A DNA stretch of 64,000 nt from the NCBI RefSeq assembly GCF_964204865.1, contig NC_135262.1:10168001-10232000 (forward strand). The letters are read 5' to 3'. Below the pieces are notes generated by a model. The model searched no databases and had not been told where the DNA came from. It saw only the letters and a program-made list of their open reading frames with translations. This DNA comes from Styela clava (taxonomy: Eukaryota; Chordata; Ascidiacea; Stolidobranchia; Styelidae). The position numbers were made by a program, and so were the translations under genes. Shown here piece after piece: positions 46,550-60,300 of this stretch. The first letter of the stretch is position 1; the number at the start of each line of letters is the position of its first letter.

Positions 46550-47399
46550 GTCTAAAGGGTAACGACGAACTGAAAGTTAGGGAAACCCTGACCTAAAGTT
46601 TGGCACTAACCCCATGATATATCGGCGGAATATATTTTTAATACATAAAGGCGGAGATGTACCAATCAAGCAGTCATTTCATGACCCTTTTTAGTTAGAG
46701 ATATAACTTTATTTCGATTCCATAATCCGCATAACAGACGATAAAGTATTTGATAAAAGTGAATAAATCAAAAACTGATTATAGAATCAAGAGAGCAAAC
46801 AAAACAATACAGAAAGATATTGCATTGCATAAAATGATTAATAAAAAATAAACGAAAACAAAAGCAAGACCTTGAGCGAGGCAAAGCGAAGGTTTTGTCA
46901 TAAAGAAGTGATACGTTTTCATTCACCTGCAAGTATTGATTCAATTCACACACAACCACAGAGGTAAAATCTTAAACCGTTGAAAATTTAAAACAATTGG
47001 TAGTTAACGAGAACGGCGTTTTTTCATACACAACAAGAAAAAAAATTCACACAACAACAAAATTTTGACTTCGCGCCCGATAACTTGACATTCTGCTATT
47101 ATTTTTTCAAAAATTTTGGAAAGCGACGTTAGAAACTAATGGGTTTATAACTTCCAAGATCTGAAATGCTACCCTTTTTGAGAAGAGGAAGAAGAACTTT
47201 GGCTGTCTTGGAATTTTGAGTAAATATTCAACTATTTTGAATGAAATTTCATCGACTCTCAAACTAGACTTAAGCTTCATTTTGCGTATGATGTTTTAAA
47301 TTTCCAACGATGTGATGGGCTCGTGGTTCGATAAAAACATTCGTTACGTTAGGAATGAGCTACTTTCAAGGCTTCGTGATTTTGCTCCATTTAATCATT

Positions 47400-47610
47400 T
47401 CTCAGAACCGACGTTGGCGCACCGTGCTGAGCGTTAGGAACATGCTTGCCATCGCACCTATGCTCACCCTTGGTGGGATCAAATCCCGTCGGAGGCAATT
47501 GTGTCCTAGGTGATTGGTAAACTCCTGTCGTCTTATTGTGCTAACGTAACCGCTGGTTGGTAAGATTTCCTCCAGCAGTTAATTCATGCATTTGAACATG
47601 GACTGGTAAC
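47400..47610. repeat. tRNA-derived SINE-like sequence
   Basis: GTTGGCGCACCGTGCTGAGCG followed about 60 bases later by the B-box-like GGTGGGATCAAATCCCGTCGG, then CTGGTTGGTAAGATTTCC. Related GTTGGCACGTTGTGCTAAGC text occurs at 56980. A true tRNA cloverleaf is not supported. Confidence 0.4.
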
Positions 47611-48009
47611 CAAACGAGATGCCATATGATTAAATCATTTTGACTATTTATCTAAATGATCATGCACTGTTTTAATTTTCACAATTGATTATTAGAATTG
47701 TTACAAATTACACAGATAAAATTGATGGTACAAATTTTGTACTTATTACACACATACGAAATATTTAATAACGATATGATAAAGGCTGTGGCTGTAAGTC
47801 ATACCCAGAAATATCATATTTAATTAACTACTACTAATTAATTAATCGAATTGAATAGTTTTGTTTTTCACAATAATTATTACTTTCAAATTACAAGTCG
47901 CCATGATGCTGATAATTCAACCATACACCACCAATCATACTTCCATCAGCAAAAACGTATATTTCAGTTTTAGGAAGATTGAAACTTAAATGGTTTTCGG
48001 TGAATTTTC

Positions 48010-50202
48010 TTATCCGAGAACTGTGTACATAACATATGAAAATATTGCAAGCATCACAGCTAATATTATTCCCAATCTTACTCTTATTTGTCTATCCATA
48101 CGGCTTTGGAATCCGCAATCGTGCTCCCATTTATTATTCAAAAGTTTGTGAATCATATCCGATTTTATGTTCTCTCTTGGAAAAGGCGTATCCGGATATC
48201 CGACGTTCAAAAAGTCGCACAGTGGCTTCCAGCCATCTTTAACATTGTATATTAAAAGTTTTTCATTCGGACAAATTGATTTCACATAAAGATTATGCTG
48301 TCGATATCGAGATCTAGGAAAGTGAAATATGACATCGTTGAAGCTGGTTCCACTTCCATTACATTTGAACCCACGACAATTGCACCTGTATACTATTGCA
48401 CCTATATAAATTTTTTTTGTTTTACGGATATTTGAACCCATACTAACCCTAACCCATGGGTTTTAGCACCCACAAATAGATTGGACCCGCGGATATACAC
48501 ATGGGTTTAAATGTACGGTCACCATTGAAGCTGCCCATCGTGCATACATAGCCTACATTAGATTTTCAGTAACTTACCTCAGAAACGTTTCAGTATGTGA
48601 TCCATACATTACCGGCAATCCAAGACAGGCCGGTATAAACGCTCTTTGCGTTTTATTGAATTCTCTGGCAAGTGGTCCCGCAAATAGTAAAAGTATTCTG
48701 AGTAAAGTTTCATTCATTCTAAACGAATAAATATACCATACGAATCCTGAAGGTTAAATCGACAGTGGAGATTAAAAGTATAGTCATTACTTCATTAAAA
48801 GAATAGTCAAAGAAATCATTACTTCGCAATAAGTTACAATATGCAGTTTCTTCCATTTACTCACGTTACATATTGGTTTGCAACTTCAAAATGTTTTTTC
48901 ATACTTTCGTACCACTCATCTTCTGTCGAACGAACCGTCAGAATTATCTATAACAAAAATAATAAGATCACAGGCTTTTTATTCTTTGCGCATAGGAATA
49001 TCAGTAAAGTCAGTTGTAGCTTAGTTGCGCCACACATACGAAACTCGGAACCACATGGTTCATAAATACCAGATATCTGTCCAAATATAACATACGAAAG
49101 TCGAATCTGCGCGATCTTATATATTCGCCTAGAATCTGACTTCACGCATTTGTTGTGAACAGAATGATCCCGTTACATAGGATGGTACTGAACTAGTCGA
49201 ATTCACCAAACCTTAATAAATCACCTGCAATCAAATGAGTTCATGAACTAGCATTGGCGGTCTGAGAAGCTGTGTGATTTTTTAAATTCTGTTATAATAT
49301 ATCTGCTATATGCAAGCGAAGTCACTCAGCGGATATGTTATATTCAAAACTGGGGTAACTTAAAAAAGATCGGAGATAACTGGGATGACACCTGAAGCTT
49401 AAATAATCACCAAATGAATACTATCCATGCAATCAGTTTCAGTCATTTGTGATTTACGTTTCCATTCGCCAATTTATTTGAATTTTCTTACTTTTGCATC
49501 TGGGAAAGCTCCCATTATTTGCTCCCAAACAGCAACAGCAGGCCAGTCCATTACTGCATCAATTTCTCCCAGAAATTTTTGGTAGTCTTCCACGGATGCC
49601 GAGTTCTCGAGAACCTGCAATTTGATGTAAACATTGCAAAAATTATAACGCTACAGAAGTGTATAATTCCACATAAATTGCAGTGATGCAAATTTTACAA
49701 TACTGAAAATAAGTGTCCGAAATAATGTCACAAATTCGGACACAAGAAACATATGTATCATACATATAAAAACGTACTTCAGACAGTTGGATTCGAAACG
49801 AGTGGATCCGCTTCCAAATTATTAGAATACCTATGTCTTTATAAAGGAAGCAATTCATAATCACGTAAGACAATATAGCTTGCTGCTGTTGTGGCGCTCC
49901 AGAAGCGTGTGTACCAATATGGAGGTAACTAATTTTGTATATTCACTTGGCTAACACAGACAGTCCCCGAACTAATAGAACTAAAATAAGGAAAATCGGA
50001 ATAAAATTAGGGCCCAACCCCAATTTGGTACACACACTACGGGAGTACCGCCGTTGCTTGCTCTATTACCAACCTTGTCCCACAACTCTTTTTCGTAGAA
50101 AAACTGTTCAAATACATCATGTACATTATAGCCAAGTATTCTTAATGCTTGAGCCATAGTTTTTGTACCGGTTTTCTGCAGTCCTGCACATATTATCTTC
50201 AT
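48010..50202 (-). CDS. Sulfotransferase-like P-loop protein A with C-terminal membrane anchor
   Basis: Exons in transcription order: 50202-50074, 49614-49492, 48947-48865, 48718-48578, 48313-48010, giving 259 residues. It starts with the P-loop MKIICAGLQKTGTKTMAQAL, the 5'-phosphosulfate-binding type motif GxxKTGTKT, followed by GYNVHD. DWPAVAVWEQIMGAFPDAK, IILTVRSTEDEWYESM and the RYRQHN..V and GWKPLCDFLN..PDTPFPREN segments match the Sulfotransferase_4 family (NAD-epimerase-like misnamed homologues in many animals). The C-terminus is a hydrophobic helix (GIILAVMLAIFSYVMYTVLG), so it is probably tail-anchored. The substrate is unknown. Intron 1 has a weak donor (GTTGGT) and contains a MITE. 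An upstream in-frame Met (50283) exists, but the start at MKIICAG aligns with paralogue B. Confidence 0.85.
49896..50042. mobile_element. MITE-like repeat, copy 1
   Basis: About 147 bases closely matching 61778-61960: GCTCCAGAAG, CCAATATGGAGGTAACTAAT, GGCTAACACAGAC, TAGAACTAAAATAAGGAAAA and CACTACGG recur in order. Ends are inverted (GTGTGTACCA against TGGTACACAC). It sits inside intron 1 of sulfotransferase-like gene A. Confidence 0.8.
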
Positions 50203-51421
50203 TTTTAATCCTTGCCTGTAGCAATTATCCGACAGTTGTACAATAATTATCACGACTAGCCAGTTAAAAAGTAACATGTACATTCAAGAATTGATCCTAT
50301 ACGTTCACCAAATCTTACCATTTCGCGTTCGTAGATTGCCCCAATATGGATCTATGAATTGTTGTGCTAATTTGTTGTTGAATGAACATAAATTACACAC
50401 AAATGTCATAATATGCTCAGCAAGCTATCGACAAGAGTTAATACATTGTATGCATCTGTGCCTTGCTCTCTTGTTTACCCAAACAGCTTTTGGCTAAGAA
50501 CTATACTTTATTGCGAACTGCGAAATCAATTTGTATATCATCAACCTAAACTTAGCATCGTGCAGTCGTTTTCTGGAGTAGGCCTACCCGAAATAAAAGC
50601 ATTTATCACATTTTCACGTAACGTACCACACTATGCCGTCTCACTATATATCGGGCCTGAATCTCTCGCATTCAACGTAAATCATTATGTAACCATTGGT
50701 CAGTCATTCAAATATTGACACGACGAACATACTCAAATCATTGTGTATAATTCGATAAATATTTCAAGATGTGCATTTTTATATATCAGCCTAAAATACA
50801 CGTATTTGATAACGATTTTACAGACTTTACCGTCGACTCTGCAGATGTGTCTTTTCCGAGATTATTTTACGCTAAATATTACAACGGGACCTGTCCTGCT
50901 AGCTAGAGCTTTCGCCCATGTCCCATCGAACAACTCCAAAACTGTTTAGTCTGTCAACAAAATAAAGCTCCTACTATACTGAAGCTACCCTCTGTATAGC
51001 TGCTTTCTGGGCTCTGGTCATGAAGTTGTTGATATCTTGTGTCAACTAACATAAGCGCCATACATGGCGCATGAATCGCATCAGAATAATACAGAATCAA
51101 ATCGACTAAAATGTGTACGCCCCGAAGCTATACTTTAGCTGTCCGTACTCATTTGATTACGAAATTCTTATTATTATGTTATTGATCTTTTTAGGTCACT
51201 ATGACTGCACGTTATCTGATTACTGTATTAAAGTAAATAAGTACTGTTAAAACGCTTCCGTCATTAACTATTTAAATAGCATTCCACCGTAACTTTAATG
51301 CTGTTAAATAGTGTCAGTCGCTGAATGTTTAAATAACATTTTAGCGTAACTTCAATACAATAAAGCGCCAGTCATCAAACGTTTAAAGAGCATTTGTCCG
51401 TAACTTCCATACTGGTCTGTA
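50203..51421. other. Spacer between the two sulfotransferase-like genes
   Basis: No gene supported. Should hold the promoter of gene A and the 3' UTR of gene B (both minus strand). A diverged tandem repeat occupies 51250-51415. Confidence 0.5.
51250..51415. repeat. Diverged tandem repeat, period about 65 bases
   Basis: Blocks GTTTAAATA/CTATTTAAATA, GCATTxxxCCGTAACTT and GCCAGTC/GTCAGTC recur about three times in the same order, ending just before the stop codon of sulfotransferase-like gene B, so it is probably in its 3' UTR. Confidence 0.6.
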
Positions 51422-53538
51422 TTATATTACCGTGAGAGGCCTGTACCATAAAACGAAGAGGGAAATGAATGCTGCTAATAAAGTAAAAACGATATACATT
51501 TCAGTGTACATATCTTTTATGTACGCATCGTATTTCAGCCTTCGTTCAGTTATCTCCCCGTTTTTGTTCATATGTGGAAACGGATAATTTGGAATGTCCT
51601 CGTTGAGAAATTCGCACAATCCGCCTTCTACGTTATATATGAATAGACGATCCTTGGGTGCATTCTGTGAAATGTAGAAATTTCCATAAACATTATATTC
51701 ATGTATGTTTGAAGATATATCTTATATGGTGCCGTAAAATATCCTCACGTGCTTTATTATTGCTGATGCTTGTTTTTGGGGTGTTTTCTCCTAGTTTTTT
51801 TTTTTTTTTTTTAATAACTAGTTGGTCTTTCCTACAAACACTTCTCTCTCAAAACATCTGCTCTTAAAGCACGAGCAACTATTTTTTTGCACGGACAAGC
51901 TTTTTTGATTTCTGAAACATACACCGAAATCCTCTAAAGACAACGCGATGGCGAATTGATTACATTTGCCATATACAGGATCGGATTTCCATTTTAATGT
52001 TAAAGGTCTTTTCCAGAATACAACCAGTTAAAATTTAGAAAACTGATATTCGCTCAATTTTTTAATCACGTTAATAATTCTTGTCTCAAACATTTTTCGT
52101 TCATAAGAATAAAAAATTGAAATAGGCTCGAATAAATGAATTTGTCCAAATTTGAGATTAAGAACAAAATATATTGAAATTGAAAAGTTTTCATCCTAAT
52201 AATAAGAGTAGACTCACAAATGACGTAGCCTAGGGCCTATCATCGCCCTGATCGTATATAAACGAATGATACCTACATTTTTACCCAGCAGGAGCTATTC
52301 TACTATTTTTGAAAAGACAGAAATCTTTTCGGTTCGGCATTGCCTACCCACTTTATTATCTCCGGGGTGAGTGATGGTGAATCCGAGATGTGTAACTTGC
52401 GAATTGCGACACCAACAGTCCAACACGGCTAATCCAACTCTTCAACAGCTAGCTGCTAGACGACCATCGGGACAACAAAGAATAAATCACGGGAACCCAA
52501 AACTAAAAGAATATGACTTACTTTTATAACGTCGTCATTGTATTCGTCATAAAATTTCAAACATGTTTCTTCGTTGTCAATAGGAAAGCATTTCCTTAAT
52601 GAAAAACGCTTCGCAGCGGGTAGTTTACAAACTTTGGCTACTGCAAAAATAAATATTTACACCGGTCGGAATAGCACATTAGGTATCAGTGAAATACTTT
52701 TCATAGTTTCCTATAAATGGGTGATTTGACATTATAGTCAATAAAAAATGGAATAATAAAATGGAGCTCAGGTTCAATTTTTGGATCATTATAACTTTTC
52801 TTTTATTTCTAGCCTGCGACTGAAGAAAAGAGAATTGTGTAGAATAGATAAAGCGTTGTTCAGCTCTCACAAAAGTAAACAGCATGCACTATATCTGGAG
52901 TGTTTAATAAACAAATTGAACTTACGTGGTCTGCAGTGAAAGTCCCACCAGCGCCTGGCTGTTGGTGAAAATATGGACAGAGGGAAACCTAATGCCGATT
53001 GGTTGTATTTTGTCAGCTGATTTATGTAGGATTTCACCCAGCTTTCTCGCTCACGCATCGTGAGAATGAGCTGAAATCAAATCACACTTTCAGTTAGGCT
53101 ACATTTTCAGTTTTCACTAAACTGCAGAAGCGATGGCTAGTATTGACTTAATTGCTTTCTATATTCACGGATTACAACAGAACAGAATATCCATGGTTTT
53201 TAATCGCCGGGGCAGCAGGCAACTGAATAAAATATTTCACTCGATATACGTTAACATTTACCCGGTATGTTAGTCGTTGCATTCACCTTTATATTTGGAA
53301 ATGCAACCAAAAACTCTTTCCAATAAGCCATTGCAAGAATATCACTGAGAGTATCGAAGCCTTCAAACATTTTCCGCAGGTCTTCAGGTCGGCCTTCTCC
53401 GTCTAAGAACTTATTCCAATGTTCATATAATTCACTGAAATCTCTGCCATGGTATGACACCTTGTAATCAAGTAGCCTCAATGCCTCACACATAGTTTTG
53501 GTTCCAGTTTTCAGGAACCCTACGATCAGGACCTTCAT
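51422..53538 (-). CDS. Sulfotransferase-like P-loop protein B with C-terminal membrane anchor
   Basis: Exons in transcription order: 53538-53287, 53070-52926, 52640-52522, 51664-51422, giving 252 residues. It begins MKVLIVGFLKTGTKTMCEAL (P-loop at residues 7-15) and continues with YWKEFLVAFPNIK, LILTMRERESWVKSYINQ, KFYDEYNDDVIK, DRLFIYNVEGGLCEFLNEDI and NYPFPHMN, in the order of the Sulfotransferase_4 family. The C-terminus has a hydrophobic helix, MYIVFTLLAAFISLFVLWY. It is a tandem paralogue of gene A, same strand. Exon 1 (84 codons) equals gene A exons 1 and 2 combined (43 plus 41 codons), showing one intron present only in A. The substrate is unknown; membrane anchoring suggests action at the ER or Golgi face, which is an inference. 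Confidence 0.88.
51797..51813. repeat. Poly-T tract
   Basis: About 17 consecutive T in intron 3 of sulfotransferase-like gene B. Confidence 0.8.
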
Positions 53539-54371
53539 GATGGTCGAGTGAAACGATCAAAATTGCCTTCGACGGTGTAATCTTGTGCAGACATTTGGTA
53601 AACAGTTTGGGAGAATTGTATAAATAGTAAATACCTGGCCATGAATGCGGCAATGGTCCTTTCGTCCACGGTATTTCATCGATTTATTATAATTTTATTT
53701 GTCGTTTAGTAGGTCACTAATTCAATACTTGGTGCCTGGGAATTAGGACAGGAAGAATTTTTACAAGATTGTAAAAATGGCTTTGTACACAACTGGTATT
53801 CATTGGGTTAGTTATGTGATAATCAGCCAAGAATTTTTGACTAAGCTTTTAATAAATTACCGTACATAACGCTAGCGGAGGAAGACCATAGTCGTTTCAC
53901 GTGGCACTTGTCGTCCCATTCATGGAAATTGTTTCGTGTTGCGTCTCCGGCTTCATTGTGTGACGCAATATTTTATAAGCAAAGTATCTGTTACGCATTA
54001 TAACGTCCGGTTACTACGCCAATTGATATAAAATGCGTGGCCCAAACTTGTTTCGATTCCGTAAGTGTAAATAATGCACGAACAAGCTTCATCGATTGAG
54101 ATACATCGTAGAATATTTATTGTTTAGGCGAGTCGTTCCGCCCGAGGGTATATATTGGACTGCGTGCGAGAAATGTCGTAGTATTTTGCTGTTTTGACTG
54201 GCGTTCGTTTATTTACTCGTCGTAACGAGGAAGTTCTCGATTCACGTAATAAAGCAAGTCTATTACAGTGGCAAGAATTTCGATTCATTTTTGTTTCCAT
54301 GCGCTAGGCTAGTTTATCTACTAATTTGAGTGAAACCTAAATACTCAACTATCCCATAAAGAACAAGTGTA
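53539..54371. other. Divergent intergenic region (gene B promoter / SLC7 promoter)
   Basis: An 833-base region between a minus-strand and a plus-strand gene, so it must contain both promoters and could be shared. No TATA box or other motif is secure. Confidence 0.5.
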
Positions 54372-57300
54372 ATGGCGGCACTGAACGATACAAATGCATC
54401 TGGAGACAACTTATTGAAAAATGAAGACAGTCTTCCAGCTGTTGAATTGAAAACAAAGGATAAAAATCATGACCAACATCAGGATAATCAAGACGTGGAT
54501 GTTCTTGATCAGGTTGGGAACATTCAAATACATCACTGCATTGTTCTTTTTAGTTTCGTAGTTAGAGATTGTATTTTTTACTTTGTTGGACTTCATCTAT
54601 TCCCTGCTTGGTGTTGTGCTATGTGCAAAGTTATCATTCCATATGCATAGATATCTGATAGCATTTCAGTATATCATTTAAAAATTTAGGTAATAGGTAA
54701 TATCTGAATATGGTCTGTGCAGACTACTGACTTTAACACAGTAATATATCATTATTCACAGGATGAAGTGAGATTGAAGCGCACTATCACAGTTATGAAT
54801 GGCGTTGGAATAATCGTAGGTAAGAAAGCTCACACAATATCCATTTATAACTTTATATATTATTATATGGACATAAGAATATACATTTGTCATTCATTTA
54901 AAGTTTATATATATTACGGCTCAAATAAAAATGAAATATGAAAGTAATATTTTGGGAGCAATATTTGAAAACTCAGTTACTAATAAAAAAATCTTTATAA
55001 TATAAACACAATTTATTAGTTCGGTGTTATATATCGGGACTAACCCTGAAACTTCTATTGTCTGTTTGTCATGGTGGATGCTTATGCGTGTAATGAAAGG
55101 GTGCTGTAGGAAGAATATAAATGACTATTCTACAATTCTATGTGAATCAAAAGCAACTTTGCTACACTTATTTTTGCGAGTTTCATTTAGCATGTGTATT
55201 GATTTTAAAGTGGAATTGATATTTTTATGTATTGTGAAATAAAAACAATATTTCTAAATGAAGCTCAGTTTACTTCATCATCATTTTTAAATGCATTCTT
55301 ATCAAAAGCTTACATTTTCAGGTAATATCATTGGATCTGGTATATTTGTGTCACCAAAAGGTGTTTTGGAGAACACTGGTTCTGTTGGGTTATCACTTAT
55401 TGTATGGACAATGTGTGGTATATTATCTACAATTGGGGCACTTTGTTATGCTGAACTCGGAACAACTATTCTAGAATCTGGTGGAGACTACGCATATATA
55501 TTAAAAATTTTTGGATCACTTCTAGCATTTCTAAGGTAGGTTTAATTTAATAGACTTTAAGATTCAGGTTCTTCCAGAATACTTTAAACTTCTTACGTAA
55601 CAGTGGCTGCTTATACAGTACCTTTTTCAGAGCAAAAGTGTATAAACATCTTTATTATACTATTTTTAGATTATGGATTGCAGTGTTGATTATCTATCCA
55701 ACTAATCAAGCAATCATTGCGTTGACCTTTGCAAAATACGCGGTTTTTCCATTTTTTGAAACATGTGCAGCTCCAGAGTCAGCTGTCAGATTATTAGCGG
55801 CAATATGCATTTGTAAGTATTATTTTGTGTGAAAGTATGCAAATCTTTATTTTGGAGTTTTCCCAATTTTTTTTAACAAATTCCCTCTTTTGCTTATTTT
55901 GAAATTTTTCATTCCCCCCCAACCTATTTTGAAATTTTTCATTCCCCCCCACAAGTGACGAGGTGAGCTCGGGTTGAACTAATCAAGACTTCAACTCAAT
56001 GTATCTAACCTTATATTAATAACCATATGTATATTTTTCAGGTATTTTAACATGGGTAAACTGTAAAAGTGTGAAGTGGGCAACACGTGTTCAAGATATT
56101 TTTACTTTTGCTAAACTCGGTGCTCTGATTCTTATTATAATTTGTGGATTTGTACAGATATTTAGAGGTAAGATGGTTTGCTTGCTGCTTTTTTTCTTAA
56201 CTTATAGACTTCTATGACAGATATAGGCATTGAAATCATCGCTGATATTACGATTCCCAAGTCAAGTTGAATAAAGTTTGGAAAGGGGTATTTCAAGAAT
56301 ACGGATAATCGTAAATCATTTTTATATCAAATTTTTCCATTTGCAAATAATTATGACATTTATAGGATAAGATTTTCATATTTATCCTGAGGACCTACCC
56401 CTGTCTCTTGTCTGGTGTGATAATAGTTGACTAGAAGCTGTCGGCCAGCAGTTACGTGACCCACCACATGACATTGAGGAGTACAACATTCCTCTTGCAC
56501 ATAATCATTCCCCACATGATTCTATCCTGCTGATTTGTAAGTTGTAACCATTCAATGGTTTGCTGATTTTAATTCGCTGATTTGTTATTTCTATACTAGG
56601 TAAGGCTAAATACCTTGATCCATCTGTGTCAATGTTGCCGGTAAAAGAGGATGTCAGTGCTGATAAAATTGCAATTGCGGCATATCAAGGATTCTTTGCA
56701 TATGCAGGATGGTTCGTTTATTTTTTATTAAAAAGAAATAATGTGTAAACATTTTTTTTTTAATTTTGCTTGAAATTTTTCGTTTCAGGAATTATCTCAA
56801 CTTTATTACGGAAGAGATGATCAATCCTTACAGGTATAAGTCATTTATAAAATATTGATAGTTTTCCTCAGAATTGAAGTTTAAAATGTTATCGGTTTAT
56901 TTTTTATTGAAAACACAGATTAGAGAGGCTTTTTAAGAACAAATTCATTTCCGTTTGCCTATTCGCCTGGTAGTATATCAGTAGTTGGCACGTTGTGCTA
57001 AGCATCTTGGCACCCACTGTTTACACTTTATAGGTTTGAATCATGTGGGAGATAATTATATGCGAGATATTGCTGGAATTCCTGCTATGGTGGTTGAGAA
57101 ACCGCTGGTCAGTTACACCTTCTTCCATTCATAAAATGGTATAAAATTAACTGACCAACTATTTATGCATAGACAGACTCGTTAAGCGGACAAAAGTCTG
57201 TCATCCGCCATTTATATTAAATTTTCCCTTTCCCTTGGTATATATCATAGCCCCCAATTCATAGGGCGGTAACGAAGACAAATTTTAATGTTTAATGTGC

Positions 57301-60300
57301 TAAAGCAATATGACTCATGAATTACGGCTTGGGAAATATTCTATTTTTGTCAAAATTTAAATTTTCTGTTTTACTTTCTTCAGAAATCTTCCTCGTGCTA
57401 TCCTCATATCAATGCCGCTTGTAACTATTGTTTACATTTTGGCAAATGTTGCGTATTTTTCTGCAATGTCACCAAACGATTTATTAGCATCTGATGCTGT
57501 AGCAGTGGTAAGTTTAGTATGCTGAAATTAATAAATTTGTAATGATGGACATTCCTAATAATTGAGCTCAATTCAAACTCTGTAATATCAAAATAAAACT
57601 TGCAATTTAGACACTTGGAAACAATTTACTAGGAGTGATGGCATGGATTATTCCTATCTCTGTAGCGATGTCAACATTTGGAGGTGTCAACGGATCATTG
57701 CTAGTATCATCCAGGTACTGTAACTATTTTTCATTTTCAATCTAATTTAAATAATTTTTACTTACATTTTCAAACATGTTGCTACTGTGTCTTAATAAAT
57801 CTGAATAAAAAGAAAAGGTCCTTTGTTACTAAAAGCAGAGCAGACTGTCCAAGTACATTTTTTCATACAAACTGTGATAAATTGGGTACGCTTACAACTT
57901 TCAAAACAAATGTATTGTTGTTGTAAAACTAGTAGTTCAATGCTTCTCTATATCCTTGTTCAGAAGTTCAGAACAACAGTGAAATACTTGAATTTAATAA
58001 TTTGTATATATGAAATTGCTTCTGAAATATTTACTATGATATATAGGCCTAGCGTCTATAAGAACCCAAGAAACCATTGCTGACACACCCTCCTCACATG
58101 TCAAATCAGTTTGTTGCAAAACTCTTTTGTCAATTGTCACTATGGTGATACATGTCTCATCATTTGCTTATTTGTCAATTTCTTAGAATTGTGAGATTAT
58201 AGTTACCTTTGTTTTGTTATTTGAAGGTGTCAAATTCAATTTAACATAGTCTTTCTTCGAAATCAGTACAGGCCTGGTTAAATGGTCGACTTGCAAAAAT
58301 TATGCAAACCCATGTTTTTTACAGTGATGCATTTGTTTGTCAAAATAATGCAGTTCGGCTGTTTTTTGTGGTGATCAATTTTCAGTGACAATCAAATCTG
58401 AGTTGTGTTTTTTAAATTGTTTGTCAGCATTACAATTATTCCTATGCGATCGTATTGCTAAAATACAGTAAAAATAGTCTGTCGTCTTAAAAGTACAAAA
58501 TTTCATATCGCCAACCATAGACTAGACATTATAGACATTATTTTTTAATCTAAGACACATTTTGGATTTTTTTTTATCATTAACAACACTCTAGAAGTAA
58601 CTAATCCATGATTAAAGTTTTAAACTTTAAAACTAAAAACTAATAAATCCTGACCTATTTAACTATTTACACTTGACTAAATAACTCCTGTGAAAAGAGA
58701 TTATCAAGGCAATCATTGTATTTTATTGCCAGACAACTAAGTGTTTGTGTCTGCTATTAAATGATGGATTGGGTTGTAAATTAAGTGCTCAAGTCTAATT
58801 AAGTCGGATTAAGAAGTTTTTATATTGATGGCCATTATTATACAAGGACCATGCTTAGGACCTATGATCTTTATTTTCAAGAAGTTTTTATATTGATTGC
58901 TAACGAGCGTTAGACAAAGACCCTGCTTAGGACCTATGATCTTCATTTCTTACAATTCAGGTCTGTTGGAGATTTGGGTTAGGTATTTATATATCTGTGA
59001 TATATACACTCGAGAAAAGATAGAAAGTTAATTGAAGAATTCAGATATCACTTTGAAAAATATTCAAAATCCATTTTAAAATAAAGAAAATACCATATTA
59101 TATGATGTGAATTGAAATGTTTGATCCATTTTTGACATCCCTGCTACCCAACTTTACTGAAGTGCTGCACTTAACACGTTTTATGTCTATTTAAGTTTGA
59201 ATATTTCTATTCGTGATTGCTTCTCTACGCACCACAATCCGATACTTGTAGCGAGTAGTTCATATGTATGCTTCCCGTTCTCTATATTTTTCAAATATTT
59301 AAAAGGTGCGTTTTAAATTTAATATAGGGTACATATTTGATCACGTATGATTTCATTATTATTTGAAATTCCCATAATCTTTAATCTGTAAATGCAACAA
59401 ACTGAGTTGTGTTTTTGTTTGGTATTATCAAGTGGGCGCAAAGTTCATTTTACTAGGGACTACTAAATCCATCTTAAACCAATAAAACACCATAAAATGA
59501 ATGGTTAAACTGGCAGAACTAGTGTAAGAAATAAATTTGGGTTGTCCATATACTTCGAATTTCTTATATAAACAGTTCTCAAAACGTACCATAAAATTTT
59601 TTTAATTGGTCATAATGGAAATGCATTTTATCTAGTATATTTTATAAGTTTTTATTTAAATTTTTAATTTATGTCAATTTTAAAATTAGTTGGTAGGTAT
59701 CTGGTACTTGAAAATAAAGTATTAAAATGATTGTGGAGTTAGTATTATGTGTACTTTTTTAAACAATGGTAGAAACGGATAATATAATAAGCAAAACGCT
59801 ATTGAAAAATTTCAGAACACAATAACTTCAATTACATATTGTTTAAACGGAATAATTTTTTCTGGAAAAATGTCAGCATTTGTCAATATACCGTAATATT
59901 CTACTGGTTTTGCATTCCCAGATTATAATATTTCTTTGATCTTCTCCAAGGCATGTCATATCAATTTGAAATCCCTCGAGGATAAATGATAATGGTATGC
60001 TTAATGTTACAACACAATTGCAGGCTATGACCTTTTGCAAAATATGAATTGCGAAATCACTGCCATTCAATGTATATTATTATTACTGAAAGAAACATCT
60101 TATCAAAAAGTTCTAACACGTTTTTATTTACTGGAAAATTCTTAGTAAATACTACAAACATTTTTATTTACTAAAAATCTCTATGTGAATGCTCTAGGCA
60201 TGATTAAAACGATTATTTCTTCCAATTTTTCATGTGTGTATTCTACTCATTCGATACAATAAATATGGAATGGAATATTTAAATATGTTATATATAACAC

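Larger units (their letters stand above)
44759..48009. other. Intergenic DNA between COA7 and sulfotransferase gene A
   Basis: No gene supported. Contains the 1199-bp hAT element at 45351-46549 and a tRNA-SINE-like stretch at about 47400-47610. Short open frames on both strands lack similarity or splice context. Confidence 0.55.

Noticed and set aside
50413-50949. Frames of 68-101 codons between the sulfotransferase-like genes
   Set aside because: No domain, no splice context, opposite to the local gene strand.
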